The translations under genes and the position numbers were made by a program. From Sabellastarte sp. h YS-2021 (taxonomy: Eukaryota; Annelida; Polychaeta; Sabellida; Sabellidae): DNA of 64,000 nucleotides. Where the stretch lies: assembly GCA_964017235.1 (NCBI GenBank), contig OZ024930.1, positions 155,930,221 to 155,994,220 of the forward strand. Direction: 5' to 3'. Below, piece after piece: positions 45,221 to 56,949 of the stretch (the first letter of the stretch is position 1; every line of letters starts with the position of its first letter). The notes under the pieces were generated by a model. The model was not told where the DNA came from. It worked only from the letters and a program-made list of their open reading frames with translations, and did no database searches.

Positions 45221-48200
45221 GCATCCTCCACTGCCTACCTGGCTGAGATACTCCTGTCCTCCAACATTCCCCACTGGGGACGTGTCACTAAGCATCCCCC
45301 ACTGCGTACATGGCAGAGATCCTCCTCTCCTCCACCATCCCCCACTAGGGACATGTGACACTGAGCGTCCCCACTGCATACATGGCAGTGATCCTCCTCT
45401 CCTCCATCATCCCCCACTGGGAACATATGTGAGTGAGTGTCCCCCACTACGTACATGGCAGTGATCCTCCTCTCCTCCACCATCCCCCACTGGGAAGATA
45501 TGTGAGTGAGTGTCCCCCACTGCGTACATGGCAGAGATCCTCCTCTCCTCCACCATCCCCAACTAGGGACATGTGTCAATGAGCGTCCCCCACTGCGTAC
45601 ATGCCAGAGCTCCTCCTCTCCTCCATCATCCCCCACTGGGAACATATGTGAGTGAGTGTCCCCCACTGTGTACATGGCACAGATCCTCCCACTGGGAACA
45701 TATGTGAGTGAGTGTCCCCCACTGTGTACATGGCACAGATCCTCCTCTCCTCCACCATCCCCCACTAGGGACATGTGTCACTGAGCGTCCCCCACTGCGT
45801 ACATGGCAGAGATCCTCCTCTCCTCCCCCATCCCCCACTGGGGACATGTGACACTGAGCGTCCCCCACTACATACATGCCAGAGCTCCTCCTCTCCTCCA
45901 TCATCCCCCACTAGGGTCATGTGTCACTGAGCGTCCCCCACTGCGTACATGGCACAGATCCTCCTCTCCTCCACCATCCCCCACTAGGGACATGTGTCAC
46001 TGAGCGTCCCCCATTCCGTACATGGCAGAGATCCTCCTCTCCTCCCCCATCCCCCACTGGGGACATGTGACACTGAGCGTCCCGCACTGCGTACATGGCA
46101 GTGATCCTCCTCTCCTCCCCCATCCCCCACTGGGGACATGTGACACTGAGCGTCCCCCACTGCGTACATGGCAGTGATCCTCCTCTCCTCCATCATCCCC
46201 CACTGGGAACATATGTGAGTGAGTGTCCCCCACTACGTACATGGCACAGATCCTCCTCTCCTCCACCATCCCCCACTAGGGACATGTGACACTGAGCATC
46301 CCCAACTGCGTACATGGCAGTGATCCTCCTCTCCTCCATCATCCCCACTGGGAACATATGTGAGTGAGTTTCCCCCACTGCGTACATGGCAGAGATCCTC
46401 CTCTCCTCCCCCATCCCCCACTAGGGACATGTATCACTTAGCATCCCCCACTGAGTACATGGCAGTGATCCTCCTCTCCTCCATCATCCCCCACTGGGAA
46501 CATATGTGAGTGAGTGTCCCCCACTACGTACATGGCAGTGATCCTCCTCTCCTCCACCATCCCCCACTGAGAAGATATGTGAGTGAGTGTCCCCCACTGC
46601 GTACATGGCAGAGATCCTCCTCTCCTCCACCATCCCCAACTAGGGACATGTGTCAATGAGCGTCCCCCACTGCGTACATGCCAGAGCTCCTCCTCTCCTC
46701 CATCATCCCCCACTGGGAACATATGTGAGTGAGTGTCCCCCACTGCGTACATGGCACAGATCCTCCTCTCCTCCACCATCCCCCACTAGGGACATGTGTC
46801 ACTGAGCGTCCCCCACTGCGTACATGGCAGAGATCCCCCTCTCCTCCCCCATCCCCCACTGGGGACATGTGACACTGAGCGTCCCCCACTACATACATGC
46901 CAGAGCTCCTCCTCTCCTCCATCATCCCCCACTAGGGTCATGTGTCACTGAGCGTCCCCCACTGCGTACATGGCACAGATCCTCCTCTCCTCCACCATCC
47001 CCCACTAGGGACATGTGTCACTGAGCGTCCCCCATTCCGTACATGGCAGAGATCCTCCTCTCCTCCCCCATCCCCCACTGGGGACATGTGACACTGAGCG
47101 TCCCGCACTGCGTACATGGCAGTGATCCTCCTCTCCTCCCCCATCCCCCACTGGGGACATGTGACACTGAGCGTCCCCCACTGCGTACATGGCAGTGATC
47201 CTCCTCTCCTCCATCATCCCCCACTGGGAACATATGTGAGTGAGTGTCCCCCACTACGTACATGGCACAGATCCTCCTCTCCTCCACCATCCCCCACTAG
47301 GGACATGTGACACTGAGCATCCCCAACTGCGTACATGGCAGTGATTCTCCTCTCCTCCATCATCCCCACTGGGAACATATGTGAGTGAGTTTCCCCCACT
47401 GCGTACATGGCAGAGATCCTCCTCTCCTCCCCCATCCCCCACTGGGGACATGTATCACTTAGCATCCCCCACTGAGTACATGGCAGTGATCCTCCTCTCC
47501 TCCATCATCCCCCACTGGGAACATATGTGAGTGAGTGTCCCCCACTGCGTACATGGCACAGATCCTCCTCTCCTCCACCATCCCCCACTGGGGACATGTG
47601 TCACTGAGCGTCCCTCACTGTGTACATGCCAGAGCTCCTCCTCTCCTCCATCATCCCCCACTAGGGACATGTGACACTGAGCATCCCCAACTGCGTACAT
47701 GGCAGTGATCCTCCTCTCCTCCCCCATCCCCCACTGGGGACATGTTTCACTGAGCGTCCCCCACTGCGTACATGGCAGAGATCCTCCTCTCCTCCATCAT
47801 CCCCCACTGGGAACATATGTGAGTGAGTGTCCCCCACTGCGTACATGGCACAGATCCTCCTCTCCTCCACCATCCCCCACTAGGGACATGTGTCATTGAG
47901 CGTCCCCCACTGCGTACATGCCAGAGCTCCTCCTCTTCTCCATCATCCCCCACTGGGAACATATGTGAGTGAGTGTCCCCCACTGCGTACATGGCACAGA
48001 TCCTCCTCTCCTCCACCATACCCCACTAGGGACATGTGTCACTGAGCGTCCCCCACTGCGTACATGGCACAGATCCCCCTCTCCTCCACCATCCCCCACT
48101 AGGGACATGTGTCACTGATTGTCCCCCACTGCGTACATGGCACAGATCCTCCTCTCCTCCACCATCCCCCATTAGGGACATGTGTCACTGAGCGTCCCCC

Positions 48201-48600
48201 ATTGCGTACATGGCAAAGATCCTCCTCTCCTCCACCATCCCCCACTGGGAACATATGTAAGTGAGTGTCCCCCACTGCGTACATGGCAGAGATCCTCCTC
48301 TCCTCTCCCATCCCCCACTGGAGACATGTGTCACTGAACGTCCCCCACTGCTTACATGGCACAGATCCTCCTCTCCTCCACCATCCCCCACTGGGGACAT
48401 GTGTCACTGAGCATCTGTCACTGCATATATGGTTGAGATCCTCCTCTCCTCCCACCATCCCCACTAAGGACTTGAATCAGTGAGCATCCCCCACTGCGTA
48501 CATGGCTGACATCCTCCTCTCCTCCACCATTCCCACTGGGGACATGTATCATTGAGCATCCCTCACTGCATACATAGTTGATAGAGATTTTTCTCCCAGT
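45220..48600. repeat. 73-bp minisatellite, about 46 copies, with 1021-bp higher-order period
   Basis: The word tacatggca recurs every 72-73 bp (45307, 45379, 45452, 45525). Variant units (atatgtgagtgagtgt, acatgtgtcactgagcg, acatgtgacactgagcg) alternate in a fixed order. Segments around 45803-46440 reappear at 46824-47461 with an offset of 1021 bp, that is 14 units. One unit near 45690 is shortened to about 56 bp. Long overlapping frames in all registers are by-products, since 73 is not a multiple of 3. Confidence 0.93.
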
Positions 48601-48609
48601 CCCCACTTA

Positions 48610-49020
48610 GGTATAACCTAACTGGAAAATACCAGTTAGCTAACCGGAATATTCCAGTTAACTTACTTGAATATACCAGTGAACTAACTTGAATGAATGA
48701 GTTAATAACTGGAATATACAAGTTAGCCACCTGGTATAGTCCAGTTAGCTAAATTTTTATTCCAGTTAGCTAGCTAGAATATTCAAGTTAGCTTACTCAT
48801 ATATTTAAGTTAACTAACACATATATTCAAGCTAGTAAACTCATAAATTCAAGTTAGTTAATTGTTATATTAGAGTTATTAACTTGTATATTCCAGTTAC
48901 TAACTCTAATATTTTGGCTACTGACTTGTATATTCCAGCTACTAACTCAGGTATTCCAGTTAGCTAAATAGTATATCAGCATATTCCAGTCTGTTAACCG
49001 GTATAGTGAAGTTTGTAACT
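48610..49020. repeat. Short palindromic minisatellite (ccagttagctaac / gaatattc)
   Basis: Imperfect units of roughly 22-26 bp with ccagttagctaac and gaatattcc repeat for 400 bp. The words are self-complementary (gttagctaac, gaatattc), so each unit can fold or form a cruciform. Copies diverge toward 49000. Confidence 0.75.
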
Positions 49021-49039
49021 AGACCAGGGACGCATCTGT

Positions 49040-49900
49040 GGCCAGATGCAAAATGTATCCACCGACAAAGGCAAAAGTAGCTATTACTCAGCTATGCCAC
49101 GAGCTAGAGGTCTGAAATTTTGCTATGTTATAGCTGACCCAAAAGTAGGTAAATAACATATTTGCACAAAATTCTCTAAATGCAATAGTTTTTAAGTTAC
49201 AAGTGATTTTACTCATGATGGAAGTTAGTGAAAAGTCCAAAAGTAGCTATTACTCACTTAGCTTTTGAGATAGACACCCAAGTTACTCACCATGTTGTTG
49301 CTATGGAAAAAGTAGGTGAATAACATATTTTAACAAAATGCTCTAAATGCAATACTTTTAAAGTTAGAAATGATTTAGTGTTGAGTAAGAACTTCAAAGT
49401 AGCTATTACTCAGCTATGCACAGGTCTGGAAATTTACTATGTTATAGCTGCCTCAAAACAGGTGAATAACATATTGAAACTAAATAATCTAAATGCAACA
49501 GTTTTCAAGTTATAAGTGATTTACCCAACAGTGATAACCTAAAAATAGCTATTACTCAGCTATGCCATGAGCTTCAGATCTGAAATTTTATTATGTTATA
49601 GCTGACCCAAAAGTAGATGAATAACATATTTGCACAAAATTCTCTAAATGCAATAGTTTTCAAGTTACAAGTGATTTTACTCATGATGGAAGTTAGTGAA
49701 AAATCCAAAAGTAGCTATTACTCACTTAGCTATTGAGATAGACACCCAATTTACTCACCATGTTGTAGCTATGGAAAAAGTAGCTGAATAACATATTTTA
49801 ACAAAGTGCTCTCAATGCAATACTTTCCAAGTTATAATTGATTTAGTGCATGATTTCATTAATTTTAATGCATTAAAAATTATTTTAAAAATTCATAAAA
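49040..49900 (+). repeat. Diverged agctattactcag repeat array
   Basis: Words tagctattactcag and gacccaaaagtag recur at irregular 150-320 bp spacing, and 49560-49800 repeats 49090-49330. Related to the 321-bp satellite at 2950. Confidence 0.7.
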
Positions 49901-50476
49901 AAACTTTAGCATGTGAAAGCTCTCCAAAATGTAGGTGAATGAGTTATTTGAGAAATACTGGCTATCTGCAATACTTTTAGTGATAATAGGCATTTACTTA
50001 TTTTGAGTAGGTGAGTAATTAGCTACGGGTCTGAAACTTCACCAAGTGAAAGCTCTCCCAAAAGTAGGTGAATGAGTTATTTGAGAGAAATTGGCTATCT
50101 GCAATACTTTTAGAGATAATTCGCATTTACTCATTTTGAGTAGGTGAGTAATTAGCTATGGGTCTGAAACTTCACCATGTGAAAGCTCTTCCAAAAGTAG
50201 GTGAATGAGTTATTTGAGAAAAATTGGCTATCTGCTATCCTTTTAAGAGATAATTCGCATTTACTCATATTGAGTAGGTGAGTAATTATCTACGGGTCTG
50301 AAACTTCACCATGCGAAAGCTCTCTGAAAAATAGATGAATGAGTTATTTGATAAAAATTGGGTCTCCACAATACTTTTAGAGATAATTAGCACTTACCCA
50401 TTTTGAGTAGGTGAATAATTAGCTACAGGTCTGAAACTTCACCAAGTGAAAGCTCTCCCAAAAGTAGGTGAATGAG

Positions 50477-51774
50477 GTTCATTATAAAACCCGGACTTCC
50501 GGAAAGGCGGTCGGACCAGGGCGGTAGGGCGGTAGAATTGGGCGGTGGCTATATCCCCAAAGCTTTATTATGTATGATCCAAGTTCTTATTATTTTTGAC
50601 AAGGTTGATGGTGTCTATTTATATAACCTTCACTTTGTTTGGTAGCTGGCAGCAAACTATAAATAGAGGACATTTTGCAAAACACAGGGCGCCACCCATA
50701 GACAGGGCAGTAAACTAATAATTTGTCAGACCAGAAAAACTTCAATTCTCTAGACCTGGCCAGATCACCGCCCCAGTCCATCAAGGAGACAAGGTCACCG
50801 CCCCAGCCCATCAAGGAGAAGAGGTCACCGCCCCAGCCCATCAAGGAGAAGAGGTAACTGTCCCCAGCCAATCAAGGAAATGAGGTCATTGCCCCAGCCA
50901 ATCAAGGAGAAGAGGTCACCGCCCCAGCCCATCAAGGAGAAGAAGTCACCGTCCCAGCCCATCAAGGAGAAGAAGTCACCGCCCCAGCCCATCAAGTAGA
51001 AGAGGTCACCGCCCCAGCCCATCAAGGAGAAGAGGTCACCACCCCAGCCAATCAAGGAGAAGAGGTCACATCCCCAGCCTATCTAGGAGACGAGGTCACC
51101 GCCCAAGCCCATCAAAGAGAAGAGGTCACCGCCCAAGCCCATCAAGGAGAAGAGGTCACCGCCCCAGCCAATCAAGGAGAAGAGGTCACTGCCCCAGCCA
51201 ATCAAGGAGAAGAGGTCACCGCCCCAGCCCATCAAGGAGAAAAAGTCACCGCCCCAGCCCATCAAGGAGAAGAGGTCACCGCCCCAGCCCATCAAGGAGA
51301 AGAAGTCACCGCTCCAGCCCATCAAGTAGAAGAGGTCACCGCCCCAGCCCATCAAGGAGAAGAGGTCACCACCCCAGCCAATCAAGGAGAAGAGGTCACA
51401 TCCCCAGCCTATCTAGGAGACGAGGTCACCGCCCAAGCCCATCAAAGAGAAGAGGTCACCGCCCTAGCCCATCAAGGAGAAGAGGTCACCACCCGAGCCA
51501 ATCAAGGAGAAGAGGTCACTGCCCCAGCCAATCAAGGAGAAGAGGTCACCTCCCCAGCCCATCAAGGAAAAAAGTCACCGCCCCAGCCCATCAAGGAGAA
51601 GAGGTCACCGCCCCAGCCCATCAAGGAGAAGAGGTCACTCCCCCCCTTGGCATTCTCAGTTGTACCCGGACCAGCATCTGTTCTCCGATTGGCTGGGTGG
51701 TAAGTAGGGCGGTGGTAAGGGCGGTCCGGAAATTGGTCTGGTTCCGAGTCCGGTTCCGACTTTTATAAAGTACC
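50477..51774. mobile_element. 1298-bp TIR element with 10-bp target duplication and internal minisatellite
   Basis: The satellite word ggtgaatgag is duplicated at 50467-50476 and 51775-51784. The left end gttcattataaaacccgg and the reverse complement of the right end, ggtactttataaaagtcgg, are inverted relatives. GGGCGGT words cluster just inside both ends (about 50518-50545 and 51705-51725). The middle is a 30-bp minisatellite. A 9-10 bp duplication suggests a Mutator-like or related class; no transposase is present. Confidence 0.78.
50757..51640. repeat. 30-bp minisatellite, about 29 copies, 330-bp higher-order period
   Basis: The unit is gaggtcaccgccccagccca plus tcaaggagaa. Variants (cagcctatctagg at 51075 and 51405) recur 330 bp apart, that is 11 units. 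Because 30 is a multiple of 3, the minus strand reads as a 10-residue repeat (GWGGDLFSLM), which I regard as incidental. Confidence 0.92.
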
Positions 51775-53243
51775 GGTGAATGAGTTATTTGAGAAAAATT
51801 GGCTATCTGCAATACTTTTAGAGATAATTCGCATTTACTCATTTTGAGTAGGTAAGTAATTACTTACGGGTCTGGATCTTCACCATGTGAAAGCTCTCCC
51901 AAAAGTAGATGAATGAGTTATTTGATAAAAATTGGGTATCCGCAATACTTTTAGAGATAATTAGCATTTACTCATTTTGAGTAGGTGAATAATTAGCTAC
52001 GGGTCTGAAACTTCACCATGTGAAAGCTCTCCCAAAAGTAGGTGAATGAGTTATTTGAGAGAAATTGGCTATCTGCAATACTTTTAGAGATAATTTGCAT
52101 TTACTCATTTTGAGTAGGTGAGTAATTACCTACAGGTGTGGAACTTCACCATGTGAAAGCTGTTCCAAAAGTAGGTAAATGAGTTATTGAGAAAAATTGG
52201 CTATCTGCAATACTTTTAAGAGATAATTCGCATTTACTCATTTTGAATAGGTGAGTAATTATCTACGGGTCTGGAACTTCACCATGTGAAAGCTCTCCCA
52301 AAAGTAGATGAATGAGTTATTTGATAAAAATTGGGTCTCCGCAATATTTTTAGAGATAATTAGCATTTACTCATTTTGAGTAGGTGAGTAATTAGCTACG
52401 GGTCTGAAACTTCACCAAGCGAAAGCTTTCCCAAAAGTAGGTGAATGAGTTATTTGAGAGAAATTGGCTATCTGCAATACTTTTAGAGATAATTTGCATT
52501 TACTCATTTTGAGTAATTGAGTAATTACCTACAGGTGTGGAACTTCACCATGTGAAAGCTCTTCCAAAAGTAGATGAATGAGTTATTTGAGAAAAATTGG
52601 GTATCCGCAATACTTTTACAGATAATTAGCATTTACTCATTTTGCTCTTATGGTTTGTGAGATATTTGTGATTTTTCACATTTTCACTAAAAGTAGCAAT
52701 AAAGTAGCCATTACTCACTTGTACATTGAGCAACAGTTGTGAAACTTCAATATGTTACAGTTCACAAAAAAGTAGATGAACAACATATTTGAGAGAAATT
52801 GTGTAGCTGCAATACTTTTGAAGATATAAGCCATTTACTGATTACAGTTATCATTAAAAATTGAAAAAGTAGCTATTACTCACTTAGCTATGGAGATACA
52901 CTTACAAACTACTGACCATGTTGTAGCTGTGGAGAAAGTAGCTGAACAACATATTGCAACAAAATACTGTAAATGCAATAGTTTTAGACTTATAAGCCAT
53001 ATAATTATATTAGGTAAAAGTGCTATTACTCACTCAAAAGTAGGCCAAAGTTCACGAAACCCAAAAAATTTTGAAGAGCGTAAAAATTTATTAGGACAAG
53101 TAATTTACCAAAAATGTGTTACTGTAGTAGTTTTAGAAAAAACTGCGTGACCCACGCACGCACGCACTCATGCACGCACGCATGCACGTATGCACACACA
53201 TGGTGCAAATTATAATCTCCCGCCAGCGAGCCCGGCGGGAGAT

Positions 53244-54368
53244 AAAATGAGTCCTTGTTGAAAGAAGTCTTCGGAAACAACTTCTGTCCTTGTCTACACA
53301 GCAATTGCTTGCAAACTAATGCACGATTCGTGCATGCATCTTATATACAGGAATATATGCCTGTTGGAATCAAATAAAACTAAACCTACGCATTGGAGAA
53401 CTGATGCAAATTTGTATCCACCAGAAAGACAACTCACCAAAGCCAGTGAACCATTGTTTGACCTTGAGGGAGGTGCCCAAGGTCAAAGCTGAACACAGCA
53501 AAAGATTCCCAGCCCATGATTTCCTATAGGTTGGTTTACCATCCCAAACCTCTAGGACCAATGATAAGTGAGTTATTAGCACTTTTAAGTTTGGCTATCC
53601 TCATTTGACCTTGAAGGTAAGGTCCAAGGTCAAATCTGACCACACCAGAAGATTCCCAGCCCATGATTTCCTATATGTTGGTTTACCATCCCAAACCTCT
53701 AGGACCAATAATAAGCGAGTAATAAACAGTTTCAGGTTTGGCTATCCTTGTTTGACCTTGAAGGAGGAGCCCAAGGTCATATGTGACCACAACAAAAGAA
53801 TCCCAGCCCATGATTTCCAATATGTTGGTTTACCATCCCAAACCTCTAGGACCAATAATAAGCGAGTTATAAGCACTTTTTAGGTTGGCTATCCTCGTTT
53901 GACCTAGAAGGAGGGGTCCAAGGTCAAATCTGACCACATCAGAAGATTTGCAGCACATGATTTCATATTGCAAACCTCTGCAACCAATAATATGGGAGAT
54001 ATAGACATTTTTAAAGTCCACTATGTGGGGTACTTTGGCACTCCGTGGATGACCTTGAATTTAGAACTCCAAGGTCAAATGTCTGCAAGATTGTAGAGGA
54101 CATGTATATCTGTTATAAATATCACCTATGAAGAGATTCAACCTTCTACCTATGAGAACCAGCCAGTAGAAAAATGTAGATAATTTTCAAAGTAATGCCT
54201 GCGGTGGCCATCTTGTTTTTCAGAATGAGGCTAATTTCAGTCCCAGAGAAGTTTACCCCCAATGAAGATATCCTTCAAATTTGGTGGACCTAGCTGGTGT
54301 AGTTTTTCCTCTGAGAGCGTTAACGCCAAAAATCTCTACGCGCTGCGGCGACGGCATAGCGAATACTT
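53244..54368 (-). repeat. 147-bp repeat array, reverse orientation, about 4 units
   Basis: Words tttgaccttga, ccaaggtcaaa, gattcccagcccatgatttc and ggtttaccatcccaaacctc recur at about 147 bp between 53455 and 53960. These are reverse complements of the array at 57912-59750. Downstream sequence to 54360 (gccatcttgttt, gaagatatccttcaaatttg) is shared with 57990-58130 in inverse order. Confidence 0.85.
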
Positions 54369-54402
54369 AACCAAAGTATCCACCGGATGCCTCCTGTGGA
54401 TA
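54360..54402 (-). repeat. Palindromic terminus of the 147-bp element
   Basis: Around gtatccaccggatgcctcct (from about 54377), a self-complementary ccaccggatgcctccggtgg-like end. The mirror copy is at 57912-57940 (accggaggcatccggtggat). Confidence 0.65.
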
Positions 54403-54572
54403 CAAGTATCCATTATTTGAGACATATTGCTCAAAGACAATTTTTTTTAAAAACTCATGTCTGAATATTTTTTTGCCATTCTTGTAACAAAAAATTGGAC
54501 TGGGAGGCCTAGGTTTGATTCCCAGTGTTGTGGAACGAGACATCATAGCTCAGTGACAGAGCACTCAGTCTG

Positions 54573-54616
54573 TTATTATCTCCCGCCGGCCGATAGGCCC
54601 GGTACGGGAGATTATA
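54573..54616 (-). repeat. Terminal hairpin of a reversed hairpin-capped element
   Basis: Inverted arms ttattatctcccgccgg and ccggtacgggagattataa flank a short loop. Inside it follows a gtccgtgcgtccgtgtgtgc tract, the counterpart of the gcacgcacg tract next to the hairpins at 11539 and 53215. Confidence 0.8.
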
Positions 54617-54619
54617 AAA

Positions 54620-55080
54620 TGCCCTCTGTCCGTGCGTCCGTGTGTGCGTCCGTATGTCCGTGCGCCGTTCGTCACGTTTTTACAAAAGCCTTTCTATCTC
54701 TTAAAATATTATAGCTACAGCTTCAAAATTTGCAGGATAAATTCATCATTAGAAAAACTTGCCTGGGAATCTTTTTTGGCTGATTCGGAAAAACAAGATG
54801 GCCGCCACGGGTGTTAACAAGATGGCTGCCATGGGTTTTTTTCAGGTGTTCTGCCATGGGGTTTTTTGTTGATTTAGATGGCTGCCATAAGTGTGTAGTT
54901 GCACTTTTATACAGCCTAAAAATAGCCTGCTTGGTATTGATTTTGGGCCTATTTTGAAAAACAACATGGCCGCCAGAGCCTTGCCAAATCTCTGCAAATA
55001 GCAGAATGTAAGGCCTAAAGGTCTGTCTAAGTTTCTCCTTGGCCTTTTCAATGTTTTATGACCTTATTGCTTTTGTCTTT
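54620..55080. repeat. Transition segment with repeat-core and Gly/Arg-free non-coding sequence
   Basis: Contains a core-like tctatctcttaaaatattat and aagatggccgcca / aagatggctgcca words. No gene. Confidence 0.4.
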
Positions 55081-56945
55081 TCATTTGATGCTGTTTTTTC
55101 AGACCTAGGTCCATAGCTAAGTGAGTAATAGCAATGGTGGCTACTTTCAGTAAAGTGCTCATAACTCCAAAACGACTGCATTTAGAGCATTTCTGTAAAA
55201 TATGTTGTTCAGCTACTTTCTCCATGCCTACAAGATGGTACCATTTTTAGGGGGCTATCTTGATAGCTAAGTGAGTAATAGCTATTTTCTGTTTTTAACA
55301 ATGACCAAAATGAGTAAGTTGCTTTTATCTTTGTAACTGTTACTTACAATATTGGTCTCAAATATGTTGTTGAACAACTCCTTCATGTACTATATCATGG
55401 TGAGGTTTCCAACGTGTAGCACCATAGCTAGCTGAGTAATAGCTACACTAAGTTTAACATTTGACCATTCAGCCAGTCGTTTATAACTCAAAAGCTATTG
55501 AATATAGAGGATTTTTGTCAAATATGTTGTTTATCTACTTTTTGATGCACTGTGTCGTGGTGAATTTTCAGAGCTGTAAGTCCATTATGCTACGTTTAGT
55601 GAAAATGTGAAAAATCACAAATATCTCAAAAACCATAAGAGATAGAGCAATTTAAGAGTGCATTTTTGAGCCACTGGGTAGTACAACGGTATCCTATGCT
55701 GTTGGGTTTGGTGAACTTTGGCCTACTTTTGACTGAGTAATAGCACTTTTACCTAATATAACTATTTGGCTTATAACTCTCAAACTATTGCATTTAGAGT
55801 ATTTTGTTGCAATATGTTGTTCAACTACTTTCTCCACAGCTACAACATGGTCAGTAGTTTGGAAGTGTATCTCCATAGCTAAGTGAGTAATAGCTACTTT
55901 TTCAATTTTTAATGATAACTGTAATGAGTAAATGGCTTATATCTTCAAAAGTATTGCGGCTACACAATTTCTCTTAAATATGTTGTTCATCTACTTTTTT
56001 GTGAACTGTAACAAGTTTAAGTTTCACAACTGTTGCTCAATGTACAAGTGAGTAATAGCAACTTTATTGCTACTTTTAGTGAAAATGTGATAAATCACAA
56101 ATATCTGGCAAACTGTAAGAGATAGAGCAATTTCGAGCGAATTTTTGACCCACAGGGGAGTACAAGAGTATCCTATTGTACTAGGTTTGGTGACCTTTGG
56201 CCTACACTTGAGTGAGTAATAGCACTTTACCTAATGTAATTATATGGCTTATAACTTCAACACTATTACATTTACAGTATTTTGTTCCAATATGTTGTTC
56301 AACTACTTTCTCCACAGCTACAACATGATCAGTAGTTTGGAAGTGTATCTCCATAGCTAAGTGAGTAATAGCTACTTTGTCAATTTTTAATGATAACCGT
56401 AATGAGTAAATGGGTTATATCTTCAAAAGTATTGCAGCTACACAATTTCTCTCAAATATGTTTTTCATCTACTTTTTTGTGAACTGTAACATATTTAAGT
56501 TTCACAACTGTTGCCCAGTGTACAAGTGAGTAATGGCTACTTTATTGCTACTTTTAGTGAAAATGTGAAAAATCACAAATATCTCGCAAACTGTAAGAGA
56601 TAGAGCAATTTCAAGCGAATTTTTGACCCACAGGGTAGTACAAGAGTATCCTATTGTACTGGATTTGGTGACCTTTGGCCTACATTTGAGTGAGTAATAG
56701 CACTTTGCCTAATATAATTATATGGCTTATAACTTCCAGACTATTACATTTAGAGTATTTTGTTCCAATATGTTGTGCAGCTACTTTCTCCACAGCTACA
56801 ACATGGTCAGTAGTTTGTAAGTGTATCTCCATAGCTAAGTGAGTAATAGCTACTTTTTCAATTTTTAATGATAACTGTAATCAGTAAATGGCTTATATCT
56901 TCAAAAGTATTGCAGCTACACAATTTCTCTAAAATATGATGGTCA
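55080..56945 (-). repeat. 479-bp tandem satellite, about 3-4 units, reverse orientation
   Basis: The words ccatagctaagtgagtaata and tccacagctacaacatg recur at about 55875, 56353 and 56831 (478-479 bp). Units include ttatatcttcaaaagtattg and aaatatctcgcaaactgtaa. This is a longer relative of the 321-bp satellite; the segment 52650-53040 matches it in the other orientation. Confidence 0.85.
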
Positions 56946-56949
56946 TCTA

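Larger units (their letters stand above)
49905..52640 (+). repeat. 133-bp satellite array, interrupted by a TIR element
   Basis: Same unit as at 2090-2950 (tgaaagctctcccaaaagta, gagttatttgagaaa). About 4 copies precede and 6-7 follow the insertion at 50477-51774. Confidence 0.9.
49040..53243 (+). mobile_element. Second hairpin-capped satellite element
   Basis: Contains tagctattactcag-type repeats (49075-49890), a 133-bp array (49905-52640, itself interrupted), more agctattactcac repeats, then a cgcacgcacgcac tract and the hairpin ctcccgcc / ggcgggag at 53215-53243. The terminal part matches 11400-11570. Its left edge is unclear. Confidence 0.55.

Noticed and set aside
45235-48606. Many overlapping open frames of 60-179 codons on both strands
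   Set aside because: They follow the 73-bp repeat. The unit is not a multiple of three, so frames rotate, and all registers look similar. No start, splice or codon evidence of a protein.
50590-51385. Ten-residue repeat protein (GWGGDLFSLM) on the minus strand
   Set aside because: The open frame follows from a 30-bp minisatellite inside a transposon-like element; there is no credible start region or domain.
50757-51640. CRISPR-like direct repeats
   Set aside because: There are no unique spacers between the repeats, no Cas genes, and the DNA is clearly from an animal nucleus.
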